A stretch of DNA of 64,000 nt. Origin: Phosphuga atrata (lineage: Eukaryota > Arthropoda > Insecta > Coleoptera > Silphidae). The DNA lies in NCBI GenBank assembly GCA_944588485.1, contig OX155893.1, forward strand, positions 30,166,080 to 30,230,079, written 5' to 3'. The translations under genes were made by a program, and so were the position numbers. Positions 33,657-45,431 of this stretch are shown here, piece after piece (the stretch's first letter is position 1; each line of letters begins with the position of its first letter). The notes under the pieces were generated by a model. The model did no database searches, was not told where the DNA came from, and was given only the letters and a program-made list of their open reading frames with translations.

Positions 33657-36484
33657 TTAATTATGATGATGGACAGTATAAACATCTTCATGAATTCTCT
33701 TATGGTAAACGACGACATCCTTGAAGTAACTGTTTGGTACAAAGAATTCATGTTCGCACTCGACGTATCTGTCTAAAGGATAACCCAAACTGTAATGATT
33801 ATCGATGTAGTAGCTGCCAGCTCCAATTTTAGGGTAAACTTCTTCAACATGTTCGCCATGGAATGGAGTAACAATAACGTAGAATTGGAAGGTTTGACCG
33901 CCTACTTTGCCCTTAGGGAGCAAGAATCTGCTTGGGATTCCAAAGTAGGATTCGCTGTCATCGATGTGGAAACCTTCACCTCCCTTGTGAGCGGTCATTA
34001 CCTTTTGGTAAAGGGATTTGTAGGTAGTGCGATCGCTTACGAAGAAACTTTGGCGGGAGCTGCGTTGAATAACATTTTTACCAGATTGAAGAGAGTAATG
34101 GAATCTGTCGAATTCGACGAAGTTAAGACGGTTATCGTTGATGGAAATTTCGCGTCCGTATTCATCATATTTGGGACCAATGAATACCTTGACGAAGGCG
34201 TCGGTGGATTTCTCGCTGTTAACGTGAATCTTGTAGTTGAATGGTTTGTGGTTAAGACGGTATTGACGAGCACGGATTTGGAAACTGTCTTCTAAGAATT
34301 CCTGTTCATTAACATAAACAGCGTTTGAAATATCGGAGTAGAAATAGTCGAAGAAGGTGGTGAGAGCATCAACTTGAATGTCTTCTACTTGCACTCCTTG
34401 GAATTCCAAATCTTGTTTTGTGTAATGATGAAGATAGTTTTGATATTGGTGGTAGTGAGACAAAATTCTCTTGTAGAGTTGGTAGAACATTGGGTCGCGT
34501 AGAGAAGTTTCGAAGTGTTCCAAAGCAGAGGGAGCAAGTTTGTACTCGTCCAAAGGATAATAAGAATAACCCAAAAGGCGACGGGCGAAGATATGGAGAG
34601 CACCATAGAAACGTGAGTTGGGCGAATCAGCGTTGCTTTCAATCAAATCTCCCAAAAGTTCCAAACCTTCTTTAGTGAAAATGTTGATACTCTTACCTTC
34701 TTGGCCGTAAACAAATCCTTTATCAATTGCATCACGAATTCTTCTCTCATAATCATGAACGTAAGTATAAGAATAAGAATAGTTTCCAAAAACAGGGTAG
34801 GTTTGTTGTCCATGAACCCCATGGTAATATAATTCAGCGTGATTTGGTCTACTAGGGAAGTGAAGACCATTGGTGTACTGAAGGGAAGAAGCATATCCAG
34901 TCTCAATTGGGTGATCGTAACTGAAATGGGGAATCTCTCCAAAATCGTTTGACAAACGTTCCAAGTAAGTACGAGCCAAAATTTGTTGATGTTGGTAGTA
35001 GTATTGTTCACCACGACGGTCCTTGACAAAATCGAATTCCTTAGAGTTCATCCAGAATGGATAATGCAAGTTGAAATAGTAGTAGTGAGAATTTAGACCA
35101 ACATCTTCATAGAAGTAAGACATAGACTGTTCAGGATGAACGTTCAAGTATTCTCCAGAATAGTTAGCATGGATTGTGTAACCATTATAGCTCTCATCCT
35201 TTATATTATCTTCCACGTTGAAGAAATGTTGCTTGAATTGCTGTGCCTTGCGGATAACTTCGGTATTGAAGAAATAGTGTGGATAGACTTCGTAGATTGG
35301 TGGCAGAATAACTCCGCGCATATCATCTCTATGCAGAGTAGCAACAGACAAAGCATAGACAAATAAGCCCTCGTTAACATGATTTCTTGCATCGACAGCA
35401 TTTTTATAGAATGTTTCGTAATCTTTAGGATAGTAGAAGATCTTGAACAGGGCAATAGCTTCTTTCAAGTGGGCTGGATTGAAGACAGAGAAGACTTCAC
35501 CTCGAGGAAGGAAATGCTCTTGTTTCAAGAAGTAGTCGAGGAATTCTGGATGTGTGTACTTTCCAGAATCTTGAACCAAGTGCACGCCAGAGAATTCTTT
35601 GTAATAGCTTGGTTGGTTCATGTGGTTTAACAGATGGAGGATATCCTTTTGTTTAGATAAAACATCTTGATCCTCTGCAAATTAAAACATTTTAAATTGT
35701 AAATTTGAATGATTAAATTTACAAATTCATATCAAAAAGTAATATATTATTTTATAAAGCACTAAAGTGTCACTTTTTGTAGCGGATCTATAGGTATTTA
35801 ACGACAACGTAAAATGAAGGCATTTCATTGTTTTACCAGCGGCAGAAAAATACTTTTCTTGCCGCACACAGCGTCAAGAAACGTGTTTTTCTGCCGATCG
35901 TGTTCATTTCATCACATTACTGAAACTTTCGCTATTTCTAAAGAGAATACTATGTTTCTTGAAAATCAATAGAAAAATTACTTCTAAACAATTACAAAAA
36001 GTGATGTACTAAGTGGAATGACTCACTAATTCAGACAATTTACTTTATAAAAGTTATATAACAAATGGGTATATTAATGACAAATTTACTAATACAAATA
36101 AATTTCTTTTACAGCTTTAAGCTTAATCAGGGAACTCTAAAATCTAAGCTAGATAGCTTAAATTGGTTTACTACAAACTTTTTACTAATACTATTATATA
36201 TGTTTTTGTAATTTAGTCAATTTACCAAGTTAGGCAAACGCAGCTGAATAGACCCATTGATATAGACCTTTAAGGACAGGGCACTTTTAAGCTTAGACAG
36301 ATACTAATTAACAATATACTAAAAGAGACATTTTGCCTTTAATTAATTCCATTATATAAAACCGTTTGAACTTCGACTTTATAAAAGTTTAAATAATTTT
36401 GTACTTGCCTATTTTGTTTTTGCGTTGGGGTCCAGGTAGGGCCCAGCAAACCCCGGCGAGCAAGAGAACGAATGCAATCTTCAT
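33657..36484 (-). CDS. Hexamerin (arylphorin-like larval storage protein)
   Basis: Secreted haemolymph storage protein, usually made by the larval fat body and stored as hexamers as an amino-acid reserve. Two coding exons: 36484-36409 (25 codons plus one base) and 35674-33657, giving 697 aa, the usual length. The N-terminus (KIAFVLLLAGVCWA) is a signal peptide, with cleavage likely near residue 16. Hemocyanin-type N, middle and C domains follow in order; HVNEGLFVYALSVATLHR, KVMTAHKGGEGFHIDDSES and FPSRPNHAELYYHG are typical. The Tyr/Phe content is very high, so it is arylphorin-like. The only splice that keeps the frame uses a GC donor (AG|GCAAGT) with a normal TTGCAG acceptor. A TATA box lies upstream. 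Confidence 0.95.
35675..36408 (-). other. Hexamerin intron 1 (GC-AG)
   Basis: 734-base intron between the signal-peptide exon and the main exon. The minus-strand donor reads ATAG|GCAAGTAC and the acceptor AATTTGCAG|AGGATC. AT-rich; no transposon was recognised in it. Confidence 0.85.
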
Positions 36485-36536
36485 GGTTCACTTCTGTAGA
36501 CACCTTCGAGTGTACATTGTCAGGAGGTCCGTGGGC

Positions 36537-36544
36537 TTTTTATA
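36537..36544 (-). promoter_or_regulatory. Hexamerin TATA box
   Basis: TATAAAAA on the minus strand, 53 bases upstream of the start codon, in an otherwise less AT-rich stretch. With the usual 25-30 base spacing, transcription would start near 36510, leaving a 5' leader of about 25 bases. Confidence 0.75.
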
Positions 36545-36825
36545 CGGAGAAGGTGCGATTAAAATAAAAGGACCCCGACGATAACCCTAATTTTGTCTTA
36601 TCTCCCTCGACCGTTTGCGACCGAAAAATATTTTTATATAAACTAATTATTATAATTTGCGATAACATGATTAACTCATTTTTTCTATAAACAATCGATT
36701 CGATTTCTTTCCTAATCCTGTTGTTAAGGCAGATACAATTTTTATTTGATTTAATAAAAATTTATTGCATAATATTTGCATTACTTTATGTTTGATGAAC
36801 TTCTCTTATAAATCATGCTCTAAAT

Positions 36826-37075
36826 ATGAGAAGAGGCAAGACAAAAGCAGAAACAATCTTGCTTAGATTACAGATAATACTGGCCCTCAGAACAGCACCG
36901 TTGAAGAATAGAAGAGCCAAAACAAGAGACAAAAGCAGACAAGAATATAGACAATGCCAAACAAGATTAGGCAAGACTTGGCAATCCTTGATAAGACTAG
37001 ACAAATTTAGATGAGTTCAGATAAGACTCTAGTAAAATAGACAAGACTATACAAAACTAGTTAGTTGCCTTGTAT
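36826..37075. repeat. Degenerate AGACAAGACTAG-type minisatellite
   Basis: Irregular repetitions of GACAAAAGC, AGACAAGA and AAGACTAGACAAA, related to the clean arrays at 53078-53323 and 54241-54331. No unit is regular enough for a copy count. Confidence 0.55.
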
Positions 37076-37204
37076 GATAAAAATATATACTTAATAAGCA
37101 ATTATTATAATTTTCTATAAAATAATGTATCCATGTTATTAAGTTCGATTCCACCGATTGTAACCGGACTATTTGAAACTAATTACAGGAAGCGATTAAA
37201 TTTT

Positions 37205-37611
37205 TTTGCTCATGCATTAAAAGTACTATCTTGGCGCACATTTTTTAGTACGAAAAATGCCACTTGTTTGTATTACTACATAACTTTGGTAACGCACGCA
37301 AATTTTCAATATCGCTAGGTTACATAAAAAAACAATTAAATAAATAGAATAAACACAATCAAGACCTCATATTAAAAAACTACAGTGAAAGTGACAATTG
37401 TGAAATTTTTTTTCATTACAAAATAAAAATTAAAGAAAACGTTTTAAAATGAGTGTAAATTCTATGGTGATACCGGAGACTGAGGAGAGTTCTTATGACG
37501 AATCCACACCACCGGAGACAATTGAAGAATCAAATTCTTCATTTTTTATTCTATTTTTTTTATGGCATCTGGATCCCAAACTTGTAAGATACATCCCCTC
37601 GCATGACTAAT
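37205..37611 (+). mobile_element. ~400-bp MITE, ATTACTCATGCG family, copy 2
   Basis: Same family as 21079-21477. The left end is worn (TGCTCATGC) and the right end reads GCATGACTAAT. The internal ATG frame from about 37449 reads MSVNSMVIPETEESSYDEST and runs to a stop near 37610, which suggests it descends from the first exon of an autonomous element. Confidence 0.8.
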
Positions 37612-37627
37612 AAAAAATATGGTTTGC

Positions 37628-37738
37628 ACGGACGGTATTGTCAATTGCCCTCTCGAGCGAATGTGCGCACTCAATTCGTTCGTGCGCCCAATTTCGTTCT
37701 CGTTTCCAATTGACAACCTACCGCCCAAGTTACAAAAT
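37628..37738. repeat. Hairpin tail following MITE copy 2
   Basis: GGTATTGTCAATTGCCCTCT near 37634 pairs with CCAATTGACAACCTACCG near 37708-37725. A similar hairpin follows two other copies of the MITE (49680-49797 inverted, 62735-62875), so it is part of the larger mobile unit. Confidence 0.65.
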
Positions 37739-38440
37739 ATACTATTCCAGTTTTACAATAAATAAAACACATATGAAAATGCTTTTTTATTGATAAAACA
37801 AAACAATATTGATTTTCGTTTTTGGTTGATTCTCCTCATAGATTTATTTCTATATTGCAAAGAATTACGATATATATCGTTCGACAAATCTAAATATAGA
37901 ACGTAGCCTTGCAACGTTCGATATTTGGATTAACTTCAACAATATGATCTGATACTTTTTCAACCATTCCAATAATTTTGAAAGTTTTTCAGTCGTTAAG
38001 TGTGCAGGCCCTTCGTTAGTTATCTAACCTTTGGTCTTTCCGTCTTTCATAAGGAAGTTTTTTATATTAATGTGTTCATGCGTTCAATCACGTTTAATAA
38101 CTTTGCCAGGATACAAATCTTCGAAACCAAGCTCCACTATGTTATTGGTGACTAAGTGCGTTGCAAACCTAATAAAATTATTAGCACTATTTAGTATGGT
38201 ATTTGCTTGGTGTCGCTTCATACCATGCGTCGCCTATACACGTATGTTCGATTGCAAACCCAATCAAATTATTAGCACTATTTAGAATAGTATTTGCTTA
38301 GTGTCGCTTCATACCATACGTCGCCTATATGTTCGATAACATTTCTGGTGTTGTAACTCTCCCAAAATGCAATTATGCTTTCATCTAGGGACCTTCAAGC
38401 TTTTTGCGAATCGGGCCAAATCCAAATAATTGTAATAAGC
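37739..38440. other. Intergenic with a short tandem duplication
   Basis: A block around 38155-38230 (ACCTAATAAAATTATTAGCA to ACCATGCGTCGCCTATA) is repeated at about 38255-38330 with small changes. No gene was seen. Confidence 0.45.
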
Positions 38441-38574
38441 GGAGGGCCAGATAAATTTCAAATTATTTGGATAGGATAATTGCGATCGTTACTTCGTGGT
38501 CCATACTTACACTGAATTGATAAATTCACTATGCTTTAAGTACACTTAATATCTAAACATATATAATTATATAT

Positions 38575-38630
<56 letters not shown>

Positions 38631-39360
38631 CTAAACATAAATAATGTTATTCTCAGTTAAATAAATTTAAACATTTAACACTATTCGAGTTTCGACGGGT
38701 AGAGGTCATTTTCAAGTGGATTACTAATTGATTATATTTATACTACGGGTTTTTTGACGGTTGCTTTTCTGCAATTAGGGAATTACCTGGAGGCGAAGGT
38801 GCAAGCTTTAAAAAGTTTTGAAAAGATTAAGTCGTTTTGTTCGTTAAGGAGATTAACGGATGGATTACGGCTCTGTTTGAAAATTTCTAATGGCTCCAGA
38901 AAATTAAGTTTCGGGCCTTTTTTGCAATTATACAATATAGAGGTAAAGGGAGGTGCCTTTCTGTAATTAGGGAATTAATTACCTGGAGACGATTGCACAA
39001 AATTAAAAAGTTGCGAAAAGATTAAGTCGATTTGTTCGTTAATGGGTTACGGCTCTGTTTCCAGAAGACTCCAAAAGAATATGTCTCTGGATCTGTCTCT
39101 CTATCTGGCCTTTGTTGCAATTATACAAGATTTTGAGAGTGTCCTTTTGCGGAAGTTATGATTACATTCAAGACAACGATTTGTGAGAGAGCTTAGTGTC
39201 TTTTTTTAAGACGAAAAGCGCGAGAATGTTCAGAAAACTGAGTTGCAAAACTTCGTCCTGTTTGACCTACGTACACGCTATTACATTCTGAACAATGAAT
39301 TTCATATATGCGGTATTTTTGAGGGGTCGAGCAATTTGTGGGACAACTTTGAGGAGGGTT
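38440..39360 (-). mobile_element. Penelope-like retroelement, GIY-YIG endonuclease end, copy 1
   Basis: Minus strand. 39335-39180 reads a GIY-YIG endonuclease start: KYRIYEIHCSECNSVYVGQT, then GRSFATQFSEHSRAFRLKK. This is the arrangement of the C-terminal nuclease of Penelope-like elements. Stops follow. 38460-38760 is terminal sequence shared with 51840-52110 and, inverted on itself, with 63029-63270. The reverse transcriptase part is missing here. Confidence 0.8.
38578..38626. repeat. TA microsatellite
   Basis: (TA)n run of about 46 bases inside the Penelope-like terminal sequence; the corresponding place in the second copy near 51950 lacks it. Confidence 0.9.
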
Positions 39361-39361
39361 T

Positions 39362-39520
39362 AAATGCTACTTAAAGATGCTACTGCGGAGCACTGCTTCG
39401 CAAGAGACAGATGTACCTTGGGGCCCACTGCTTGAACGCAGAGGAGTTGTAGTCCTTGAATGCCACCCAGATCCTGAAATTCCTAAAGGAATCAGGACTA
39501 CAGGAGGCGCTCTAAATGAG
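39362..39520 (+). mobile_element. LINE 3' fragment interrupting the Penelope-like copy
   Basis: About 160 bases related to the inverse of 22395-22645 (shared ACTGCTTGAACG, TGCCACCCAGAT and AAGGAATCAGGACTA). It lies between two Penelope-like blocks and has no counterpart in the second Penelope copy, so it is an insertion. Confidence 0.55.
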
Positions 39521-39544
39521 TAAGTATACCAAGCTTAGAGGAAG

Positions 39545-39720
39545 AGGGTGGGGTACAATAGATCTACAAAGGTAGAAGTACAAGTCGTCACCACCAAATC
39601 TACAATCTACTTGAAGATTTTGCTTTCGAAGGACATTTGTAATTTGTTCGCCTGTTTTGTCAAATATCTCTGAGAGTTGAAAGTTTTTTTTTTTTGTTTC
39701 CCGCCGTATTTGAGCCATTG
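39545..39720 (-). pseudogene. Penelope-like segment upstream of the nuclease
   Basis: Minus strand frame including LSEIFDKTGEQITNVLRKQN. The same segment is found in damaged form at 52530-52640 (LSDIFWKN). In Penelope-like elements this type of linker precedes the GIY-YIG domain. Confidence 0.5.
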
Positions 39721-39859
39721 TTATTCGAGTACGTTTGTTATTGATTGATTAAATTATGGAAGATGAGTTTTATTGGGAAACTATTCTCTGTAGCAATTGA
39801 AATGATAGTATTTAACTGAATGAATTAGAAATGTCATATTTGGTAGAAAAAATGTTATT

Positions 39860-40345
39860 TATTTAAAGGTAAGACCAGCCGGATGACCTGCGGCATTATC
39901 TAAGATCATTAAAATCTTACAGTTCAGCCCATTTTCTCGAGAATACCGTTCTATTGTAGACCAAAAATAGTTCGTGAACCAATCTTCAAAACTCTTTTGT
40001 GACCCCTGCTTTTTTATTTGAACTCCACAACACTAGGATATTATTTTTGTATAAATCCTTAGGAGCTCAAGAGTTTTCCAAACGAAACACGAGCATTGGT
40101 TGTAGTTTGAAATCCTCCACTGCATTTCCACCTAATAAAATTGTGAGACAATCTTTTAAGCTTTAATATCTAGGGCATGACTTCTCATTGGCCGTTGTAA
40201 AAGCGCGTTAACTTTTTTCGAAATAATCCCATTTCGACAACATTGAATATTTTTGTTCATCCTTGTAGTGTCTTCTATTATTTCAGATATTTTTTTCAGA
40301 TTTCTTGAAGCAGCCATTTTATAGAGCATTTTCAACAACTTGCGA
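39860..40345 (-). pseudogene. jerky/Tigger-like DDE transposase fragment
   Basis: The minus strand reads SFEDWFTNYFW, then LNCKILMILDNAAGHPAG. The last contains the Asp-Asn-Ala of the second catalytic acid in jerky/pogo-type DDE domains. Upstream blocks (40404-40156) are basic and partly readable. It ends against the left terminus of the Ginger-like element at 40363. A shorter copy lies at 52960-53070. Confidence 0.7.
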
Positions 40346-40689
40346 TCTCTTTGATGTAGATATGTTACCGTGAAAGGCCGAAAATGGAGAATGTCGACTT
40401 TCACCGGTGAATATCAACACTTACCAAATACGTTGGTGAAAGATCGAATATTTCATTACATTGTTGTACATTCGGAGCTTCACCGGTGTATGTCGACAAT
40501 CACAGATACGCTCTGGCGAGGTCCAAAAGGGAGCAGCCGACAAATCGGCGGCTGGCTCTCACCCGCCAAATCCTTTGTTCTGCTGGGAGTCAATCAGCTT
40601 TATCAGTCTTATATAAGTTTTGATGATGCGAGCAACATTTAAATCTTTTTCTTGAAAAGTTAAATGCATTAATTGCGGTTAAACGAAAA

Positions 40690-42215
40690 GACAACTGTTT
40701 TTATTCTTCTCAAGAAAAGTACTGTAAAATACTTTCTGAAATGGTTTCTGCAAAAACTAAGTACAACGCACCTTTGGATTACAGACGATTAAAACATTTG
40801 AGCTTTAAAAAATTAATGATGAAGAGAAGTTAATTGTATCATTAAAACCAGGGGAAACGAATATACAGTTTTATGTTACCAATGAACAATTGTTCAGTAT
40901 ACTATTTGAAACTCACACCAGAACAGGCCACGGAGGAAGGACACGTATGTTTAAAGAGTTGCAAGTTAAATACAAAAATATTACGTATGAAGTTGTAATG
41001 TTGTATTTAAATTTATGCAAACAGTGTCAAATGAAACACCTAAGTTGCACTTAGGTATTGTTGTGAAACCAATGGTCAGTTCTGAGTTAAACTCAAGATG
41101 TCAAGTTGATCTGATAGATCTGCAGTCAAACAGAGATGGCGAACATAAGTTCATAATGGTGTATCAAGATCAAGTTTGTCCAGCTACGACTTTGAAAACT
41201 AAAAGAGCTGAAACAGTAGGGTATCACGTTCTTTCAATATTTTTAACATTTGGTGCCGCAGCAATATTGCAATTAGATAATGGTAGAGAATTCAGTAATC
41301 AAGTCATATCCGAAATATGCGCTATGTGGAAAGATATATGTTAAGATAGTTCATGAAAAGCCTCGTCACAGTCAACCACAAGGCTCAGTTGAAACAGTCA
41401 ATCAGGATATACAGAATATGTTCATCCTAACATGGATGAACGATAACGATACAAATAAATGGTCAGATGGTTTACCCCTTGTTCAATTTGCCAAGAACAC
41501 TACATACCACGAAGGAATACGCCAAAGTCCTTATGAAGCGATGTTTGGCGTTAAAGCTAAAAAGAGGCATAGCATCGTCTATTTTGCCTAGCGAACAAAT
41601 CGCAAAAATTGAAACTCGAAGAAATTGTCAATACTTTTGAAACCGAAGAAAAGCTTGAAGAAACTGTTGATACTTCTGAAAAAAAATTGAATGATGATCA
41701 TACTGAAAACCATATTCCAAAGAAAAATATTGAAGAGGAACTGCAATCTACAACGTCATCACATGACGGAAAAAAAATTTCTGACTGAAAAACACGAGTT
41801 AATTTCTATAAAAAGATCGGCCGCGAAAAAGAATCTTCTACTGCAAGCAACAAACATGTTACGAACCTCCCAAAATCAATTTCCTCCTAGGCTAATTGGT
41901 TACACTGTACGAATACAAGTCCCTGATAGATAGCCGAAATGTGTTAGCCGTTGTTGTTGGGATAGAAGACTCCGACTACTATAAACTGGTAAATAAAAAT
42001 GGTACTCTCAAGCAGCTTTACACACGTAATCAGTTTGTAAAGATATTGTACGTTATTTGTAAAGAAAAGTTACTTTCCACGGATGAGATTTCTTTTCAAG
42101 AAATGTCGCTGAGAAGCAGCGGCAGCAAATTCGAGAAGTGGGAGGTGGGGGTGAGCCAGGCTATATATACAAGCTGTCAGTGCAAAAGGAAGAAAGTGTT
42201 CCGCAACTAAATGCA
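40690..42215 (+). pseudogene. KRBA2-like integrase, frameshifted
   Basis: Blocks in order: HTRTGHGGRTRM-like zinc-binding HHCC region (about 40910-41010, ending CKQCQMKHL in frame), then SRCQVDLIDLQSNRDGEHKF with the first catalytic Asp at about 41110. LQLDNGREFSNQV with the second Asp lies near 41270. After a frameshift come PRHSQPQGSVETVNQD (catalytic Glu, about 41360-41400), TNKWSDGLPLVQFAKN and SPYEAMFGVKAKK. Breaks at about 41050, 41340 and 41590 and later stops show that it is dead. The C-terminal Cys-rich tail is lost in frame shifts. Confidence 0.8.
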
Positions 42216-42264
42216 GTTGTAAAAGCAAAGGACTCAGGATTTTAATCACAAAATTAAGTTTTTT

Positions 42265-42792
42265 TCAACCTTTCCGGAACTCTATAATACTAATGAGTCT
42301 TTTTAGGACTACCAAAAACAAATCTCGTATGAAATTTGTCAGTTATTCTATAGCTTTCAGTCCACCTTCGTGGCACTCAACAAAAGCCATAAAAATAACA
42401 TTGATTTTTAAGATCATGTCTTTCCGATACCTTGAGTGGATAGCCATCTGTGGACGCGTTTCGAGATTTATCTCTCATCAGCACAGCTTTGCTTCCATGA
42501 ACAATATTTTGTAAATCACTCACTTGAAAACCCATGAGTGATTTACAAAATATTGTTCATGGAAGCAAAGCTGTGCTGATGAGAGATAAATCTCGAAACG
42601 CGTCCACAGATGGCTATCCACTCAAGGTATCGGAAAGACATGATCTTAAAAATCAATGTTATTTTTATGGTTTTTGTTGAGTGCCACGAAGGTGGACTGA
42701 AAGCTATAGAATAACTGACAAATTTCATACGAGATTTGTTTTTGGTAGTCCTAAAAAGACTCATTAGTATTATAGAGTTCCGGAAAGGTTGA
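42265..42792. repeat. Nearly perfect 258-bp inverted repeat with 12-base loop
   Basis: 42265-42522 is the reverse complement of 42535-42792 with the loop CTTGAAAACCCA (42523-42534). Register is exact: paired coordinates sum to 85057 throughout. By eye only one mismatch was noted, near 42386 / 42671. The outer sequence belongs to the dispersed repeat also found at 23620-23769 and 26366-26530. A transcript from either strand would fold into a long double-stranded RNA. Confidence 0.95.
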
Positions 42793-43227
42793 GTATATTT
42801 ATATATTCAAGCTTTGTTCCGTCTTTATTAAGTTTATCTGATTATCTATAATGTTGTATGGTTTTACCAATTCTAAGTTTTTTTCTATTACAAATATTTT
42901 CTTTTATCATTTATAATGTACTGTGAGAATTAAATTCTTGGTCGCTCCCCTCATAAAGAGAGGCGAAAAAGTTACGTCACCCTTGTGACGTTCTATAGCG
43001 ACTGAATTACTGAGAACAAAATATAAATCTCCGACATGTTCAACATTTACCATTAGTGCATGGTGAATGTCGACATTTACCAGTGTAAGTAAAAAAAAGG
43101 GTATTTTTAGCAAGAAATTCGGACATACACCAAGCGACTATGTGAAGTCGAGATTCTCCAATTTCGGTCTTTGACGGTAACTTCCCAAATTTTCAATTTT
43201 TCCCAATTTCCCAAATAAAACTCAATC

Positions 43228-43480
43228 ATAAAATTTGTTTGATCTCTTGTAAAAAAATATTTTACGTTTATTACTTTTAAGTTTTATTAACAGTCACAAA
43301 TTGGGTCTCAAAAGATTTTTTCTCAATTTCACTAAGCTAGGACTCATTTTATTTTAGTCTCCCCTTTATTTCAGCTCGGTTTTTTTTTTGATCGCTCGGT
43401 ATTTTTGTAACTAAACATTTCAAAATGTAATATTTGTTTAATTACAATATCTTATTAACAAATTAAATATGGGTATAGCT
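43228..43480. repeat. Dispersed repeat shared with the glutaredoxin duplication
   Basis: Resembles 45635-45915 and 59195-59470 (shared GTTTGATCTCTTGTAAAAAA, ATTTCAAAATGTAATATTTG and ATATCTTATTAACAAAT). It is a third copy, without the glutaredoxin exon. Confidence 0.7.
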
Positions 43481-43899
43481 CACAAAAATTCGTGAGGATA
43501 AGGGTTGCAAACTTTTTTTAAGCTTTATTTATAAATAAAAAACGTATGCTGTCAGGGGATCCCCGTCAGGAACGAAGTTCCTCGCACTTTTAACAGAATC
43601 GAACAACTTCTTTTTTTGAATTATTATTAAAATAATGAAAGTGCAAGCAAATATTTTAATTGAATGTTCAGGAAAATATGAATAAACAATCCAAATCCCC
43701 ATATTCAAACTCACTACAAAGTACCAACTTATTATAGAGGAACACAGGTTGAATATATATATACACCAAAAAGGTGTCTATATAAAATTGAATTATAGTA
43801 AAACTTAAAGAAAAGCAAATACTTGATTCATATGTACGATAAACCTATGTCAACAGTAAGCAATTGTTTCACATTATAAAATTGTAACCTACTTTTCTA

Positions 43900-44720
43900 A
43901 ATCTGTATTTCGTTTAATTCCTTTTATATCTTTTTCCTTTTTTTTTCTCGTCGATACTTTTTTCAATGCTGAGCTTGTGATTTCATTGTCTCTCTATAAT
44001 GTATATGTCGTAGTCATATATTGAAATCCATGTTCATCACAGTTCATGTATTCTATTTGAAATATGACTAGCTAGTTCGTGAAACCATCTCAAATATGTT
44101 TCTTTATTTATCTCTTTATTAATAGGTGTGCTCATTAAGATAAGTTGCTTTATACTATCAAATGACAGCAATTTGGCATTTTTTTTAATTTCATTCTCTT
44201 TTTCCTTTTTTCTTTGTCGATACTCTTGTTTACGCTGAGCTTTTGATTTTACTGTTGCCTCTCTACAATGAATATAAATACAGTGAAAAAAAAATAGCAA
44301 ACACTGTAATCACATGTACGATAAGTCTATGTAAACAGTAAGCTATTACTTCAAATTATAATATTTTAAGAATCTACTTTTCTGAATCAGTATTTTGTAT
44401 AATCCCTTTTTTCATTTTCTTTTTTCTCTGTCGATACTCTTTTTTGATGCTGAGCTTGTGATTTCACTAATGTCTCTCTATAATGTAAATGTCATAGTGA
44501 TATAGTGAAATCTGTTAGAATGTGTAAAACCGAGTTATTGCATGATCTGCCGACAGTTCATGTATTCTATTTGAAATACTTGATACAACTAGCTAGTTTG
44601 TGAAACCATCTGAAATATGTTTCTTTATTTATCTCTTTATTAATAGGTCTCATAATTAAGACACGTAGCTTTATACTATCAGATGACAGCACTTAGGCAT
44701 TTCTGGAAACATCGAATCGG
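43900..44720. repeat. Tandem imperfect duplications
   Basis: A block near 44040-44170 (TTCATGTATTCTATTTGAAA to ACTATCAAATGACAGCA) recurs at about 44560-44690. A second motif (TCGATACTCTTxTTTxxGCTGAGCTT) occurs at about 43950, 44215 and 44430. The minus strand across 44300-44037 reads KSKAQRKQEYRQRKKEKE, a basic motif seen in several transposon-borne proteins. No complete protein. Confidence 0.5.
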
Positions 44721-44889
44721 TAAGAATGATAGTGTAAATGCCAGTTAGACTAGTTCCTCTTAAAATTTCACGAGCTGAACTTGCATGAGATTTCATCAGC
44801 TACACGAATTAGATGAAATACTCGAACTGCCGACAGAGATCATGCAATGGCTCAGTTCTAAACAATCTGACTGATTTCACTATATGACT

Positions 44890-44981
<92 letters not shown>
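44890..44981. repeat. TA microsatellite
   Basis: (TA)n run of about 88 bases broken by single AAA interruptions. Confidence 0.9.
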
Positions 44982-44983
<2 letters not shown>

Positions 44984-45431
44984 TAGTACATATCAATCAC
45001 TCAAATTACATGTAGGATAAACATGTGTAAACAGCAATTTATAAACTTACCTTTTTTCGGTATTTTGTATCCTATCTTGACTTTCCATTTCTCAAAGACT
45101 AATTAAAATAATGAGTATAATATAAACAATATAACTCTCCTATGAATTAAAACAACAAAAAAGAAAAATACGTTTGAACAATTTTTATTTCTGCTTCTTG
45201 TTTAGTTTTAAGGTTATAAACAGACCACGCGTGTCTGTCGCTCTGCGAATGAAAGAGAGAGCATTATAGAAATATACAAATGAAAGAAAGAGAAAAAATG
45301 AGAGAGAGAGAGGTATATGGAAATATACACTGAGAAAAAGTGAGATGGCGCATAACGGACAGCGTACGTAACGTAACGTTTTCTGCCGAATCGCTCCTAC
45401 CGAGACCTCCCTAAAGGAACTTCGTTCCAAA

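Larger units (their letters stand above)
40363..43182 (+). mobile_element. KRBA2/Ginger-like DNA transposon with terminal repeats
   Basis: Inverted ends of about 36 bases: the left starts TGTTACCGTGAAAGGCCGAA, and the reverse complement of the right starts GTTACCGTCAAAGACCGAA. Both then read GGAGAAT(G/C)TCGAC. The body encodes a retroviral-type integrase of the KRBA2/Ginger kind (next entry). The 528-bp fold-back at 42265-42792 lies inside it. No target duplication was clear. Confidence 0.75.

Noticed and set aside
33795..34295. Long plus-strand frame opposite the hexamerin
   Set aside because: It is the antisense shadow of the hexamerin coding exon; no family signature of its own.
35397..36408. 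GT donor four bases downstream of the hexamerin GC donor
   Set aside because: Joining it to either the TTGCAG acceptor or the next AG gives a stop codon within a few residues, so it cannot make the observed protein.
44809..45000. Ile-Tyr repeat proteins over TA runs (also at 14784-15002)
   Set aside because: Translations of TA microsatellites, not genes.
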